This document shows positions 52,365 to 64,000 of a stretch of DNA of 64,000 bases, piece after piece. Position 1 is the first letter of the stretch; each line of letters starts with the position of its first letter. The stretch is from Aplysia californica (taxonomy: Eukaryota; Mollusca; Gastropoda; Aplysiida; Aplysiidae): contig NW_004797286.1 in the NCBI RefSeq assembly GCF_000002075.1, forward strand, positions 239,627 to 303,626, given 5' to 3'. Position numbers and translations under genes: made by a program. Under the pieces are notes generated by a model. That model was given only the letters and a program-made list of their open reading frames with translations, did no database searches and was not told the DNA's origin.

Positions 52365-54850
52365 TTGTTTTTGTTGAGTTGTCTGTTCTATTTATATATG
52401 TTAAATATCGATATGATTGGAGTGGGGGGGATCAATAGCTTTAAGCATTTGAGAAAGTTTATGGCAATTCCAATTCAGTGACAGTTTGATAATAGTTCCC
52501 AGTAGGTATTTTTCCTGTGATTTGTTGGGTTGTTTTTTTTCCTCGTGTATGGCACAAAAAGATTATGAATTGTCTTGAAATTGAAAGAAAAAAAATGGGA
52601 ATAGCGTAGTGTTTCTAGTTTTGTTCTTTTTTTTTAAAGTTGAGTGAAATAGTTTGGGGGGTTTTCTGTTTTGATCCGGGAAGAATTAATCTTTAGTGGA
52701 AGGGGGGGGGGGGTCTTTTTTAAGATGTTTTGGACTACTGACTTGGAAGGAAGATCTCAGTTAGAAGAGAGGGAATGATAAAAACCAGAACAGTGGAGCT
52801 TGAAAAGTAATTGTCATTGCTGCAAGTATGTCTTGATGTAAGAAGAAACTTGAGGCAGAAGTAGCAAATGCCATTCCCTGTCCTCGAGATGGCCTGCTGT
52901 GCAGACTTGGCGTTAAGAATTGTGATAGAAAGAATAGAGGGCAGTAGGCCTATACAAATTATGAGTATACAAACAATGGATGAGGGTGGAGGCACGTTTT
53001 GCACTTGTTCAAGTTTTCTTTGTGATGAATCTCCCAGTTAGGAGAAGGCACAGGCTATGGCTTCATCTTGTTCAGGGTAATTCAAATTTATTTGAAAATA
53101 TGGAAGTGTTACCTTCATGAAATCATTTTCATTTCACTAACAATCGCACTTCGTTCTTAGATTTTAGATCATGCTGTCGAGTTGGTTCACACAGCTGTTT
53201 GGCGGAATTTCTCTTAGACCCAAGTGAAAAGTTTTTCTAATATGGTTATAATATACAATACTTTGTCAGCCTGCACTGTTTAAAAAGGCAATGTCTTTGT
53301 AATGGCAACGTTGAAGAATGTTTAAGTAATGAACCATAAGCCTGGGAAGCCCCTCCCTTTCTTTTTCAGGGAGGGATACTTCTGTTTTGTAAACTTTTTT
53401 TTGTCCTTTGTCTTCTTTAGTTTGTCCAAAATATGACAGAGGGACCATGAATGAATAAGTTTGGATTTTCTTTCTTCAAAAACAAATTTCATTTATAAGC
53501 AGAGTATGTCAACGTTGTGCAAATATGTGGGCTGAAGTAAGCTAGTTTTCCAGTTTTCAGACATCAGATAAACCCTAAATAATAATTGCTGCTTGCATTT
53601 CAAGAGAGTTGTAATTTTTTCTCAGAAGCAGGGGGAAAGGGGAGACGAGACATTACTAGTTGCTATGTTTACCTCTAGTGAAATATATCTGAGGGCAAAA
53701 GGTTGTACAGTAAGGTGATATCAGTATCAGCAAAATTGCATCCCATGTTGTCTGAAGATTTGTAGTTTCCATTTCTCTAGTCTCAAGGCAAAAAAAAATT
53801 TTTAAATATGCCTTTAGTCAGTGGTACATAGAAAGTCCTAAAACTCCAGCAAATCTAAAATAATAGTAACACTTTTTTATTTAGCATGTCTTTTTTTTCC
53901 CACATCCATTGCTCTCTTCACAGGGTAATGAGTGAGCAGGACTTGCAACAGATTGTTACCAAACACTTTTCAGTCTAAAATCGGATGGACATATTGGTAG
54001 TAGATATTGGTGTATGGCTTATTGTCTTTAGTGAGTTTGTAACGGAAAACAAAAAATAATTCAGCTTCAGAGTCAGATGTCATGTTGTTGTCTTTGAGAC
54101 TCATGTCCGTGTTATATAAGATGGGAAAATTGTTCATTGCAGGTAACTGTGATATGTCATAACACTCGTTTCATATTTGGCCAAGTAGATCTATGTTTTT
54201 ATTTTTTGATGTTTTGAGCAAATCAAGATAAATTGTAATTGCTCACTTGATATATTTATGTCCTTTATAGTCACCATACTGATGAAGTATGAATCCTTAG
54301 TGCATAAATATCAAGTCAACCCCTTTGTTGCCTTATTATGTTCATATGATACGTCATAAAATTGCATACAGTAATTTTTAGCTTCATGCCGTACCATGGA
54401 TAGGGGGCCCAAACATGTTATAAGTAGGCAAGAACCAGCCTACAAGTCTTCTATTGATGGTACTGATATAGCCTGCTGTCCTGACTAACGAGCTACACTC
54501 AAAATTAATTATGACAGTAGAAACGCACACCTCCTGGCAATGAAGGGATTGGAGAGTTGAAATATATGAATCTAGTTTTGCTCATAATATCACACAGAGA
54601 AGTGACTACACCATTTTACCATTTATTGAATGAGTGCTGTGACATTTAGTGAAAGATTGGATGTGTGGTTGTGGTTGTATGGTTCTCAACCTAGTTGATC
54701 CTGTATGTGTTGTATGGTGGGGATGGATGAGTGTGTTTTTATTACGAACATTTGTCTCGGGATGGCCGACGGGAAAGGATTGGGAAATTCCTTTCAAAAT
54801 ATGTACATAGTCATGCTGAAATAAATAAAGCAACTTTTATTTGCAAAATG
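52365..54850 (+). other. TIMM17 3' UTR, probable
   Basis: T/A-rich sequence without further exons. Overlapping AATAAA signals at 54820-54829 are the best candidate poly(A) site, giving a UTR of about 2.4 kb. An earlier cleavage site cannot be excluded. Confidence 0.5.
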
Positions 54851-55033
54851 CTGTTAGATTTTTGTTTTTCACCTTACTTGTTTTGTTTGTTGTAATGTTA
54901 CTGAATGTTTTTGCTTTTATCTGAGAATTTCAAATATATTGGCTCCTTTTAAATCTTATTATTTCCTGTCTGCCTGCTGTTTCCATTTCTTGACTTCTTC
55001 TTAAGGAGTGCTACTCCTGTTCCATTGATGTAC

Positions 55034-55185
55034 CGTGGGTGGTTGGAAGGTGCTACTGGTAGTTCCTATTTCTTTAATTTTCCTCTGTTGTTTCTGTCTG
55101 TCTTCGTACTTTATCCCAGCTCTAAATGACTGCTATTGTGTTGATGTGCTTCTCTTTACTCAACAAAATTGAAACCTCGCAACCT
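55034..55185 (+). mobile_element. SINE-C-like repeat, copy 1
   Basis: GGTGGTTGGAAGGTGCTACT, GGTAGTTCCTATTTC, then CTGCTATTGTGTTGATGTGC and TTCTCTTTACTCAAC. It matches 61525-61665. The opening GTGGTTGG words resemble SINE-B, but the 3' end differs. Confidence 0.5.
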
Positions 55186-55239
55186 CTCTGCTGAAGGTGT
55201 CTGTTCTGTATTCCGTCTAGCTCTCTTGCTGTTTTTCCC

Positions 55240-55425
55240 GGTTGGCGGGCGCTCTGATGTGGTTTGCTCCTTCTTTCCTATCAAGCACCTATCGTCCTTA
55301 TCTCCCCTTCTTCTTTTTTATGTTTGTTACTCTCTTGTTACAGTTCACCTCTAATCTTCTGGCGCTCATATGACCTTATGCAGTTGCGAGCGCCGTATAA
55401 CCTCTACTAAAACAAACAAACGACC
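55240..55425 (+). mobile_element. SINE-B copy with intact 3' stem
   Basis: GGTTGGCGGGCGCTCTGATG, TTTGCTCCTTCTTTCCTATC and TCTCTTGTTAC precede GGCGCTC (55361-55367) pairing fully with GAGCGCC (55388-55394), then GTATAAC. The best preserved stem in the window. Confidence 0.85.
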
Positions 55426-58361
55426 AGCGGAATAATGAACTCCTGATCCATCTGCCACCAGTATGTGGCTGACCTTCAAAATAAACACTTTGTTGAGGCT
55501 CAGAAAAGACACATATGTATATACATTTCTTTCCCCACTGTGTAATAACCGATCCCTTTGACTTTTTGTCCCTGTGGAATCGCCAAAACCAAATTAACGT
55601 ATACTTCTTCTGATGAAGTAAACAATGCCCTGCCAAACAGTTTAATTTTAATTCAACAATAACAGAGTGGCTTAAATACATTTGTATATTTCACTTCCAC
55701 TAAAGTTTTAGAAAACGACTTGCTACCTGGGTAATTATTAATGAGTATGTGATCAATAGTTTGTTACAGTGCAACCTGCTTTAGCGACCACTTTTCCAAG
55801 ACAACCAATCATCTAGATCATCTATTCAAACAACCTATTCCCACTGTCCCATGTGCAGTTTTTGAGTGTTTAAAAAAAGATTAATTATTATATTACAATG
55901 ACACTGCCATAGAAGTGGACCACTTCAGACGTCCACTTTTCTCCTCGACAATGGGTGATCGTCGAAGACGAGTTCGAGTAGTTCGACAATTTTTTCCCTC
56001 AACTTCTTATCTCAGAACCTCGAGGTAGCAAATTAAACTTTGGAGTAAACAGAAGTATTTCAGTTTCTTCCCTTTGGGTTCATTCTACTTTACATCTTTT
56101 ACTTTTGGCGTTACCGAAGTCTTTCGATCAAAGGCCTACTTCACATTTACCCCAAGAAGTACCCTTGTCCTCTAGCCTGGAAAGTGGATGTTAGGCTGGT
56201 GTGCTTTGCTCCATCTTTTATATGAAACATCTATCCTTGTCCGTCCTCCTTTTCTTTGTAGCCTACATGTACGGTATGTCTTGTGATAAAACCGACTGAC
56301 CCCAGCAGGGTAAATTTTTCAGAAGGAAATAACTTTTATTTCAAAACAGCGGTGTCTGGCGATAAATCAATGCTTTTAACAACACACTTATAAAAGCACT
56401 TAACCGAATAACAGCAGAATTTTTTTTTAATTCAAAAATCATTTTTAGTGAAACTGCGTGGGTAGGACGGTTATGTCCCTCAAATTTTTCAGGATAGAAG
56501 TGACCAACCCTCAATTTGTGGTTTGGACTGTCTTATCAGGAAGCTCTGCTGGCCTTGAGTACAGCTGGGAGCCAAGCTGCACTTGACAGTAACGTATTTG
56601 ATCTGTTATTTCAATCATCATGATCTTTTGTATTACTAATTACATGTATCCTCCTCCTCCCCGACTAACATCCTCTTGAGAAGAAGAAGGAGGAGGAGGA
56701 AGAAGAAAGATGAAGAGGAGAAGGGCGATTTTATGGCTTATCAGTTACATTCATTTCAGTGCCAGGGAATCAATTGGGGCAAAAGTAGCAGCCACTAAGT
56801 TGTAGATTTACTAAAAGTAGAAGCAGAGCACAGCAATGGGTATTAACTACAGGTGACCCCCCCCCCCCCCCAAAAAAAAAAAATAAAGAAATAAAATAAT
56901 AATAATAATAAATAAATAAATAAAATTACAACTTTTTTCTGAATATCTCGTACAAAAATGTTTCTAGAATTTGGAACTGACGTTATTCATTCAAAAGAAA
57001 TGTGTTCAACATAAAATTCATAAAGACAAAACTTATCTTTGAAAACGAAAACAGATAGGCCCTACACATGAAGGCTATCTCGCTTTTTAGTTGATCAAAA
57101 TTATCCAAATTTCACAATAACAAGCATAGTAAGGAGTCTTAAAATCCGCAGTCAAATTTGAGGGAAAATGTTTTGTTTCCATGAACACGGCTCCCTTACT
57201 GGATTTTATTGACTTGATATGTCTAACGTTATGAAACCGCACTTATTTTTCATGGAAATAGATTGGGTTTTTTGCATGCATGTTAGCAAACATTAATTCT
57301 ACAAAATTGTCTGTTGAATTTTTCCTAAACGGATTTTATAACGGAAGAAATCAGGCTTTAGCCACTTTAGGGGGTTCTAGTGCTATGAAATAGTTGTAAG
57401 AGAGGCTGAAGAAACCAAAAAACGCCTTCCACTGAAAATTCATAATTTTGAGCCGAATCGGGACTTTTGGGGGTGTAGCTAAAAAAAATTTAAAAAACCT
57501 ACATAAACTTATTTCGGCCACATATGACCTATATAAGCTAGCCCCTCACATGACCTTATTTAGGCCACATGTAGAAAAAAAAACCCTCTTCACATCTATT
57601 TGTTTCCATCACATCAGAACATGTAGGCTAATGAAAAATCTAGAATCAATCTAAGACTAAGTTCCTTTTCTGTATCTACGAATCTGCAGTTAAAAACTTG
57701 TGCTGGTGGTACATGTCTAAATTGCCCGTACCGAATTTATTTTAAAATGTGTATTTTCTTCGAAAGTGGATAGGTACACCTCGAGATGTAGCCTATCATC
57801 GTCATGTGTTAGGGTAAGGCAAGGTTCAAAAGAAAGGGAGGGGGGGGGGCATGGTGGGCAGCTTCGGTTCGATAGTATTCTTGCTATACATCTACTACTT
57901 CTACTACTTCTACCTAAATCGTCATAAAATGTTTTTTTTTTTTTTTTTACTTTTTTGAAAAAAAATGATTTGTTTAAAGTTTCTTTTTTTTGTGGTGAAT
58001 CATCCCAGCATAATGTATTTGACCGAATTTTGAGTAAAACTGCCACCTGGCAACACTTAAAATCTTTGTATTTTGAGGATTTGAGATGACAGATTCGATG
58101 GCATGGTATATGTTTTGCTGATAGACTAGTCCTAACATATCTACATTAGATCATATACATACAGCAGTTCGTTTGTTTCTTAAGTAGATTTCTAGAACCA
58201 CCCCTCACAATGGATTCGCAAGATCGAGATTCTACTGATCTTTAATTTAGTGAAGGGGATTATTTCAAAATAGATGAGTGATTCTGAAAGAAAAGTGGAC
58301 GGACAAAGGGTAGGACTTGTGTGTGTGCGCGCTCGGGGGGGGGGGGTTGTGTGTGTGGCTG

Positions 58362-58369
<8 letters not shown>
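55426..58369. other. Intergenic, little recognised
   Basis: A SINE-B 5' fragment lies near 56190-56275. There is a C-run and AATAAT/AATA tracts at 56860-56925, and a TTATTTAGGCCACATG word at 57559. No exon chain found on either strand. Confidence 0.4.

Positions 58370-58446
<77 letters not shown>
58370..58446. repeat. (GA)n microsatellite
   Basis: About 76 nt of pure GA dinucleotide, preceded by a GT-rich run and a poly-G. Frames across it are artefacts. Confidence 0.95.
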
Positions 58447-58449
<3 letters not shown>

Positions 58450-58648
58450 ATGTAATGGTGTGTATGTGTGTGTGAGTGTGTATAATGTGTGTAAGTGCGT
58501 GAAAGTTATATTGCGTTGCGTGAGTGTTTGAGTTGTACGGTCCAAGTGTACATCAATTTGTTGGGAATTTTACATAGAATGCACATATAGCAACAAAACA
58601 CCTCTTTGCAAAGTCACATAAATATGTTTTTATACTTATAGATGTACA

Positions 58649-58669
58649 GGGTGATTTTAAAAATCACCC
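58649..58669. repeat. Short palindrome after TACA
   Basis: GGGTGATTTT and AAAATCACCC are perfect 10-bp arms around one base, preceded by TACA. TACAGGGTG recalls ends of mariner-like elements, but no matching far end was found. Confidence 0.4.
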
Positions 58670-59146
58670 GCAATGATAGCCGGACAAAATTGGCACTATC
58701 TTTGCTGCTAATGGTCATATCGAGACAAATCCTACATCATTCTCTTTGCTTTTCTTAACTGCTCATAATTATTAAAGAGTAGGCCAACCAGGCAATAATT
58801 TTCTATTATTATGGACATTTTCTAATTTTTTAAAACTTTGTTTTTAGCGCTTTTCTCTTTAAAAAAATAATGGCCGTAAAAGTCAGCTCCTTATTCTTCT
58901 TTTTCAAAGTATTACGCGTACATTTGTGGGAAACTATGTTTTATAATTTCAAGTACATAAAAAAGCTAATAAAGTCAGACAAAATGTTTATCAGAGATAT
59001 AGTGCATGTAGTAGGCCCATTGGAACATTTTATAAACCGCGTGAAGATGACCGGAAACGAACAAATTCATCTTATGATCTTCACTTGCACTTGCAATTTT
59101 TAAAACAGATTATTTGCAGTCTACCTCTTTTTTTCACACATTTTTC

Positions 59147-59675
59147 GGGGGCTCTCGTGGCCTAGAGGTTAAGGTGTTCGTCTCTCATTCGAAAGTCCTG
59201 GGTTCGAATCTGGGTAGCTACGGGAAATTTTCTTCTCTAAAATTGTCTCCTTTCACCTCCCTTCCTGCTCTCTAGCAATGTTCTGTCGTCTGCTTTCGCC
59301 TCCACTTTCTGCCCCCACCCCTCACCTCCCTTGCCCCCTCTTCTGGGCTCCTAACTCTTTCAGTAGCCTTTCTACTGCTACTCCATGGCTCTTTCTTGCT
59401 GCTGTCTTTCAGCCACACCCCTGATCTTCTGGTAGGAAAGATCTATTATCTATACCTTGCCTTCTCGGACAAGGGCTAAAAATCTCGGAGGTCCCGTGTG
59501 CAAGTTGCGCAAGTTAAAGATCCCTCGGTGGTCCAAAATCGATAACAGTAGGCTTCAGCCGCCACCCGGGCAAAATGCAAAATTTAATACCAACTGAAAA
59601 TGTTTGGTGTCCTCACACTGTCCTGCGCGCTCAATATGACCTTATTCAGTTGCGAACGCTTTAGAACGCTTCACA
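59147..59675 (+). mobile_element. SINE-A, near full-length copy
   Basis: The head GGGGGCTCTCGTGGCCTAGA and B box GGGTTCGAATCT are followed by the same body as at 44423 and the 3' stem GCGCTC...GAACGC. The flanks TTCACACATTTTTC / TTCACATTTTTC are a plausible target duplication. Confidence 0.85.
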
Positions 59676-61524
59676 TTTTTCTTCAAATTTATGACAACTG
59701 TATTTTATTATTAGAAAATTAAAAACAATATTGAACCAGAGACTAGCTGTCTAGAAACTCCCATGCTAGTGCTATTCTTACGAAAGAAAATGGCACAATT
59801 TGATAATGTGAAAAAAAAGTAAAAATCATATCTAGAAAATAATAGCAAAATTGTTATGTACTGAAAGTCTGAGCAGAGGCTTATAAACTCTGTTCTCTAC
59901 TAGATTCTAGTAAGTTTGCGAAAAACATCAGAAAAAAAGTTGGATCTAATAAAAGTAAAAGTGATTGGTATGACGAGGTTTGTTAGTATTTACTCTGGAA
60001 AATATAGTTAGAAGCTGAATCTAAAATTAACTAGAACTGTGCAATTCAAGTTTTGTTTCAATAAGTTAGATCAAGCAGATGTAGGCTCTCTGGCTGTTTC
60101 TAGCCTACTACTTACTTATTCTAGACAGGGAATCTAGACTTAACTATCATCTACGGCTTCTGGACTATTCAAAAGCCAAATATGGTAAAATAGAAACTGA
60201 ATTCTTTTGTCAGTCGATGCAACACAAATTCCATAGCGGAACGTATTAGATTTCTAATAGTACTGAACAAATGCGATGCTGAAACAACACGTAATCGCAG
60301 TGCGCATGGGAGAGACCGGCCGATTCGGCGGTTTGGCTTTTGTATGCATTTTTCCGAAAAGGCCTATTAGCGTTGTGAAAACTTCAACCTATACTATACA
60401 ACTCAGATGCCAAAAGATGCTAGAATGAATAATACTTCTTTATGTCTCAGCCAGTGGTTTTTGTTTTATCACGTTGTAAACATTGCCTTGTTTTCAAAAG
60501 CAAAATATAGTTCCCGTTCTACCGAATCGATTTTCACGTGAAGACCGCTATTTTGAAGATCTTTCTTTTCCTTTTAAAAAGATGTAGGCATTTTGGATGT
60601 GGCAGTGCGATTCACAAAACTGTGAGATGTTTAGACCCATCTACGGGACGTATCGATGCCGATTTGCCCTGCCGCGCGCACGTTCATTATACTGTCTTTT
60701 AGAAAGTGCTCTCCACTCGAACGGAGTTCAGGACGGCCGGGAATAAAAGGGATACCATATCGACATCCGTGAACGAAGTGTTCGTTGGCCCCATTAAAAA
60801 AAAACCCAACAAACAAACCGCCTACTTAAAAAAAATGAGGGTTTCGTTTCCGTGACATTACATTACAAGAAGAAAAAGAAGATAGAAGAACAATAATAAT
60901 ATTGGCTTGGGTTTTTTTTTCTTTTTTTTTTCTCCAATTTATTAGCAGACGTATTTGTGGCTGTACTTGATATGAAATGCATGTAGAGCTACTAGATCTA
61001 CTATTTCATGGTCGCCTCACAGAACACTTGCACGTCCTTCAAGCCATAGAGAATTAAAATTTGTGCTGTCCTCCTTCGTCAGTGAAAGTCGTCACTGGTG
61101 GGCATGACGCGCTGTTTTCACGGCCCGCCTATTCGCTGCCATAAAGAGGACCGGCTGTTTGTGCTGGATAAGGGAACAGAAAATTTGCCGATTACCGGTA
61201 TGTTGTTTGTTTTAAACACAGGTACCGAAAGTTAGAGGTGTTACAATAGAGTTGTAACGAATATACATGTCAACAACAAAAAAGGAGACAATATAACTCA
61301 TGACAATAACAATAGATGTTTAATGACGATAGGAAAGACGGAAATCACACAAGAGCACCCCCCCCCCCAAACATCCCACCGATTGTAAGCGCTTTTAGTG
61401 ATATTGCTTTGCAGTACATATAATATTATATTTAGCCAAGAAATGTATGACATTAGGTTTGAGGTCAGGGATATATTGTTATTGTACATTATCAGTATCG
61501 TAATATCATGCTCACAGAGGCTTG
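59676..61524. other. Intergenic, nothing recognised
   Basis: AT-rich DNA. Open frames such as 60816-60631 on the minus strand show no family resemblance and no splice context. A C-run lies at 61360-61368. Confidence 0.4.
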
Positions 61525-61665
61525 GCAAGTTGTTGGAGGGCGTTAATGATAGTTCCCATTTCTTTTCTTTCCCCTGTTGTTCTTGTCTCTTTGGTCCCTG
61601 TATTACTTTTCCCTTGCAAGATCGCTATTGTGTCGACGAGCTTCTCTCAACTCAAATAAACAAAC
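61525..61665 (+). mobile_element. SINE-C-like repeat, copy 2
   Basis: AAGTTGTTGGAGGGCGTTAA, TAGTTCCCATTTCTTTTC and GCTATTGTGTCGACGAGCTT match the repeat at 55034-55185. It ends in AAATAAACAAAC. Confidence 0.5.
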
Positions 61666-61977
61666 GGAGAGACTTGTAGATTCATAGACAAAATAGAAAT
61701 AATCAAAGCAAGCTACCTTGCTCTTGTCATGCGACCCGACTTTTATAGATTGGAAAGACCACCCACTTCCACAGTGCAGAGCTGAAGACCTACGGCAAAC
61801 CAATAGTCCGGAGAGTAAGGTCTATAATTATACCGGTACACAAAAGGCGCATGTGGACCACCCAAGGAGTACTGTATCTGTATAGTACTCCTTGAGATCA
61901 CCGCTTCATATTGCAGCACTCGCCAAGGGGCTATTATACGTTTAGTTAAAACTGACAGTTGGCCGTCCTTTCTGAAA

Positions 61978-62100
61978 GCTCGCCACTTTGGTAGCCTTAA
62001 ACTTTCGAACCACTTAACTTTCGAATTTGAAAAAAAAAAGCTCGTCACTTTGGTAGCCTTAAACTTTCGAACCACTTAACTTTCGAATTTGAAAAAAATA
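61978..62100 (+). repeat. Tandem duplication, unit about 61 bp
   Basis: Two nearly identical units read CACTTTGGTAGCCTTAAAC and CGAACCACTTAACTTTCGAA and end in A-runs. One substitution (CGCC/CGTC) separates them outside the A-runs. Confidence 0.85.
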
Positions 62101-63110
62101 TAAAAAATAACAGCGATTCAGAGTCATTTAAAGGGTGCATAGTTATATTAAGGAGTCTGAAGTCACTGTAGTTTAATTTTCAGTTTTTCATTAGTTTCGT
62201 TTAGATTTAATCTTAGAAAAGTCCCTCTTCTAAGACGCCATTGTAAACAAGCGAGGCTTCCGTTCACAAGTAATGTGCACTGTTTAAACTATGACTTGAC
62301 GATCGATTCTTTTTTTAAGTCGGCTCAAAGAACGGCTACCCAGCTAGTAGCCTGCATCATAGGCCTACTTAATGTATTTTTGGTAAAGATACTTCTTTTT
62401 GTGATCTTCAAAATCCCTCAAGAAAAAGAATCATTGTTATGAGTCATTCTGTTAATTTTGATACGCTGGTTCCGAATTTGATTATTATCATTAAAGTATT
62501 TTTACGATAGGACGTAGCCTACAATAAGTTTAAAAACGAAGATTTTATTGATGGCGCGCTGCAGGCATGCGACTATCCAGTCGGCCGCTAGGAAAAATCT
62601 AGCACAGCTGGCCGTGGGTGATAAAATTCTCGTTTTAAAGTTATTGATAACTAGATCTGCGTTCTATCGTGAAAATGATATCAAATTCGCGGAATAATTG
62701 CATAGAAATTACCATTCTTACTCTAGGGTGACTCTTATTCTTGCTGGATTTTGAGCATCACAAAAAAGAAGTACAGGATGTATTTTTTTACCGAGATTGT
62801 ATCGTGATTTAATTTCTTATCACAAAGAGGACGGACAACTGTTAGTTTTAACTGAACGCGTAATGCTGCATTAACAGTACAAAATGTACGATGACCCAAG
62901 CAAAGACCATAATTTAACTATAAACTGCAACAGAGAAAGCCGTGAGTCAAACCCTCTAGTCTCCTATCAGCCTTTCTTGTACATGGAGTTCTTGTGAAGA
63001 GCTATGTGAGTTTAAAAAACAAAAAACCCAACCTCTTTAGCTTACTTGTAATAATATCGTGCTTTTCTACATAACAAAAGTTTGGACGTCGGTAATAAAA
63101 TTATACTTAC
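62101..63110. other. Probable intron of the lipase-like gene
   Basis: No exon recognised; the following lipase exon (with the PLAT region) was not found here. AT-rich, with no repeat ends. Confidence 0.35.
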
Positions 63111-63240
63111 AGCAGTACGGACTTGTAGAATTGGTGTCCAGATAGAGACTTCCCAAAGCCTTGTTAGGGTCAGTGTTTAGACCCATCACGTTGCAGGCGT
63201 TGTTGGCACAGCTATTGCATTGGCCTGTCTCAAAATTCTC
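63111..63240 (-). CDS. Single exon of a pancreatic-lipase-like gene
   Basis: Bounded by an acceptor TTTTTGCAG and a donor GTAAGT on the minus strand, 130 nt, phase 0 to 1. It encodes ENFETGQCNSCANNACNVMG, LNTDPNKALGSLYLDTNSTS and PYCC. Pancreatic-type lipases carry a matching stretch at the end of the catalytic domain (xxF.xG.C..C....C..MG......G..YL.T....PFC), just before the C-terminal PLAT domain; these are secreted triacylglycerol hydrolases. The Cys spacing, the MG and the YLDT...PYC ending fit. The catalytic Ser-Asp-His exons would lie upstream, to the right of the window. The call rests on one short exon from memory of the family. Confidence 0.55.
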
Positions 63241-63649
63241 CTGCAAAAACACACGAAGTACACGTACAGTTTTATAATTTTGTTATTCAAAGTACACGTG
63301 TTACAAAAATACAAGTTAACCTCCCTTCCCCCCTCCCCCTTTTTCCTTCTCCCCCCCCCCCCCCACACACACACACGCAAAAAACTCCAAACCAACGAAG
63401 AGCTAACGGGCAAAAAAACAACAACAGAAAGTTTGTATCACACTCTGGGATATTCTATAATACCTGAAGGTAGACCTACGCAGCACCCCCCTGCTACTGA
63501 CTGAAGTGTCTTTAGGCAATTCCCAAAGGGGGGACCTTAACATGTTATTTTGCCCAATAGAATTGTAAATGGGCTGATTCATCAATGTTATGCTCATAAC
63601 CGTGTCTGAACTGCAGCCGGGAACTGCTGCTTTTTCTTTCCTAATCCTT

Positions 63650-63875
63650 ACTATCGTCATTTTTCCTCTACTTCTTTTGTATGTTTGTCATACTCTTGTG
63701 ACCCATCATTTCCAGGGTGCCTTGATAGTCGAAGCAGCCTTTGTGCTGTTGAAGCTAGAGAGGTGAGCAGAGTAAGCCTGATTACCTGTATAGACTTCTC
63801 TGTTGACATCCACCCCTTGGCGCTCATATGACCGTATGCGGTTGCGAGCGCAGTAAAACTCTTCTAAAACTAAAT
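63650..63875 (+). mobile_element. SINE-B copy, interrupted
   Basis: TTTGTATGTTTGTCATACTCTTG and, after about 100 bp of other sequence, CTTGGCGCTCATATGACCGT with the stem GGCGCTC...GAGCGC and AGTAAAAC. The extra block may be an insertion. A poly-C/(CA)n run lies upstream at 63351-63376. Confidence 0.6.
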
Positions 63876-64000
63876 ACTAAGACCTATGCATGTAGCCTAC
63901 TACTTTTCAGGATGCTACACCTGTCATCATCAATCACAATTTTAATGATAGGCTCAATAATTGTTGTTTTTTAAATGTGAGTGTGTTTTTACGTCCCCAT

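Noticed and set aside
60631-60816. Minus-strand 61-codon frame as an exon
   Set aside because: No acceptor or donor in phase and no family resemblance.

Overview
The window looks like nuclear DNA from a marine invertebrate, most likely a gastropod mollusc. Evidence: host genes split into short exons by GT-AG introns, very dense SINEs, MITEs and old DNA transposons, long G/C and CA/CT/AG runs, and no bacterial operon structure. The phylum is an inference; the eukaryotic nature is seen directly.

Host genes, left to right. (1) 803-5137, plus strand: the last six exons of THUMPD3, a tRNA guanosine-N2 methyltransferase; its 5' part lies before the window. (2) 34355 down to 19087, minus strand: a complete six-exon ZCRB1, the U11/U12 snRNP 31 kDa protein, 212 codons plus stop. 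(3) 35066-52364, plus strand: TIMM17, a mitochondrial inner-membrane translocase subunit, with a 9 kb first intron; the exon for most of its fourth membrane segment was not found. ZCRB1 and TIMM17 are head to head, start codons about 0.7 kb apart, so they probably share a bidirectional promoter. (4) 63111-63240, minus strand: one exon resembling a pancreatic-type lipase.

The rest is mostly mobile DNA and its debris. 5.1-10 kb: MITEs and SINE pieces. 10.3-15.2 kb: wrecks of an unclassified element with a PHD finger, two piggyBac tails and a hAT-like ORF. 15.2-18.8 kb: hairpins, an interspersed repeat, a Helitron-like end and a short MITE. The ZCRB1 introns hold a LINE, a CGGTAACCGG minisatellite, several MITEs, an 862-bp element whose empty site is also visible in this window, and a nearly whole pogo-type transposon with a C-terminal PHD finger. 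TIMM17 intron 1 holds a second LINE, hairpin clusters, a 1063-bp palindromic element and related minisatellites. Later TIMM17 introns hold a full tRNA-derived SINE, a Harbinger-type MITE and more MITEs. From 55 kb to 63 kb I see only SINE copies, microsatellites and unrecognised AT-rich DNA.

The most interesting observations are: two SINE families sharing one 3' stem-loop with compensatory base changes; two non-autonomous transposon families each defined by paired copies with clean target duplications; the filled/empty-site pair; the apparent loss of a TIMM17 membrane exon; and a 14-nt THUMPD3 microexon carrying the catalytic PFG.
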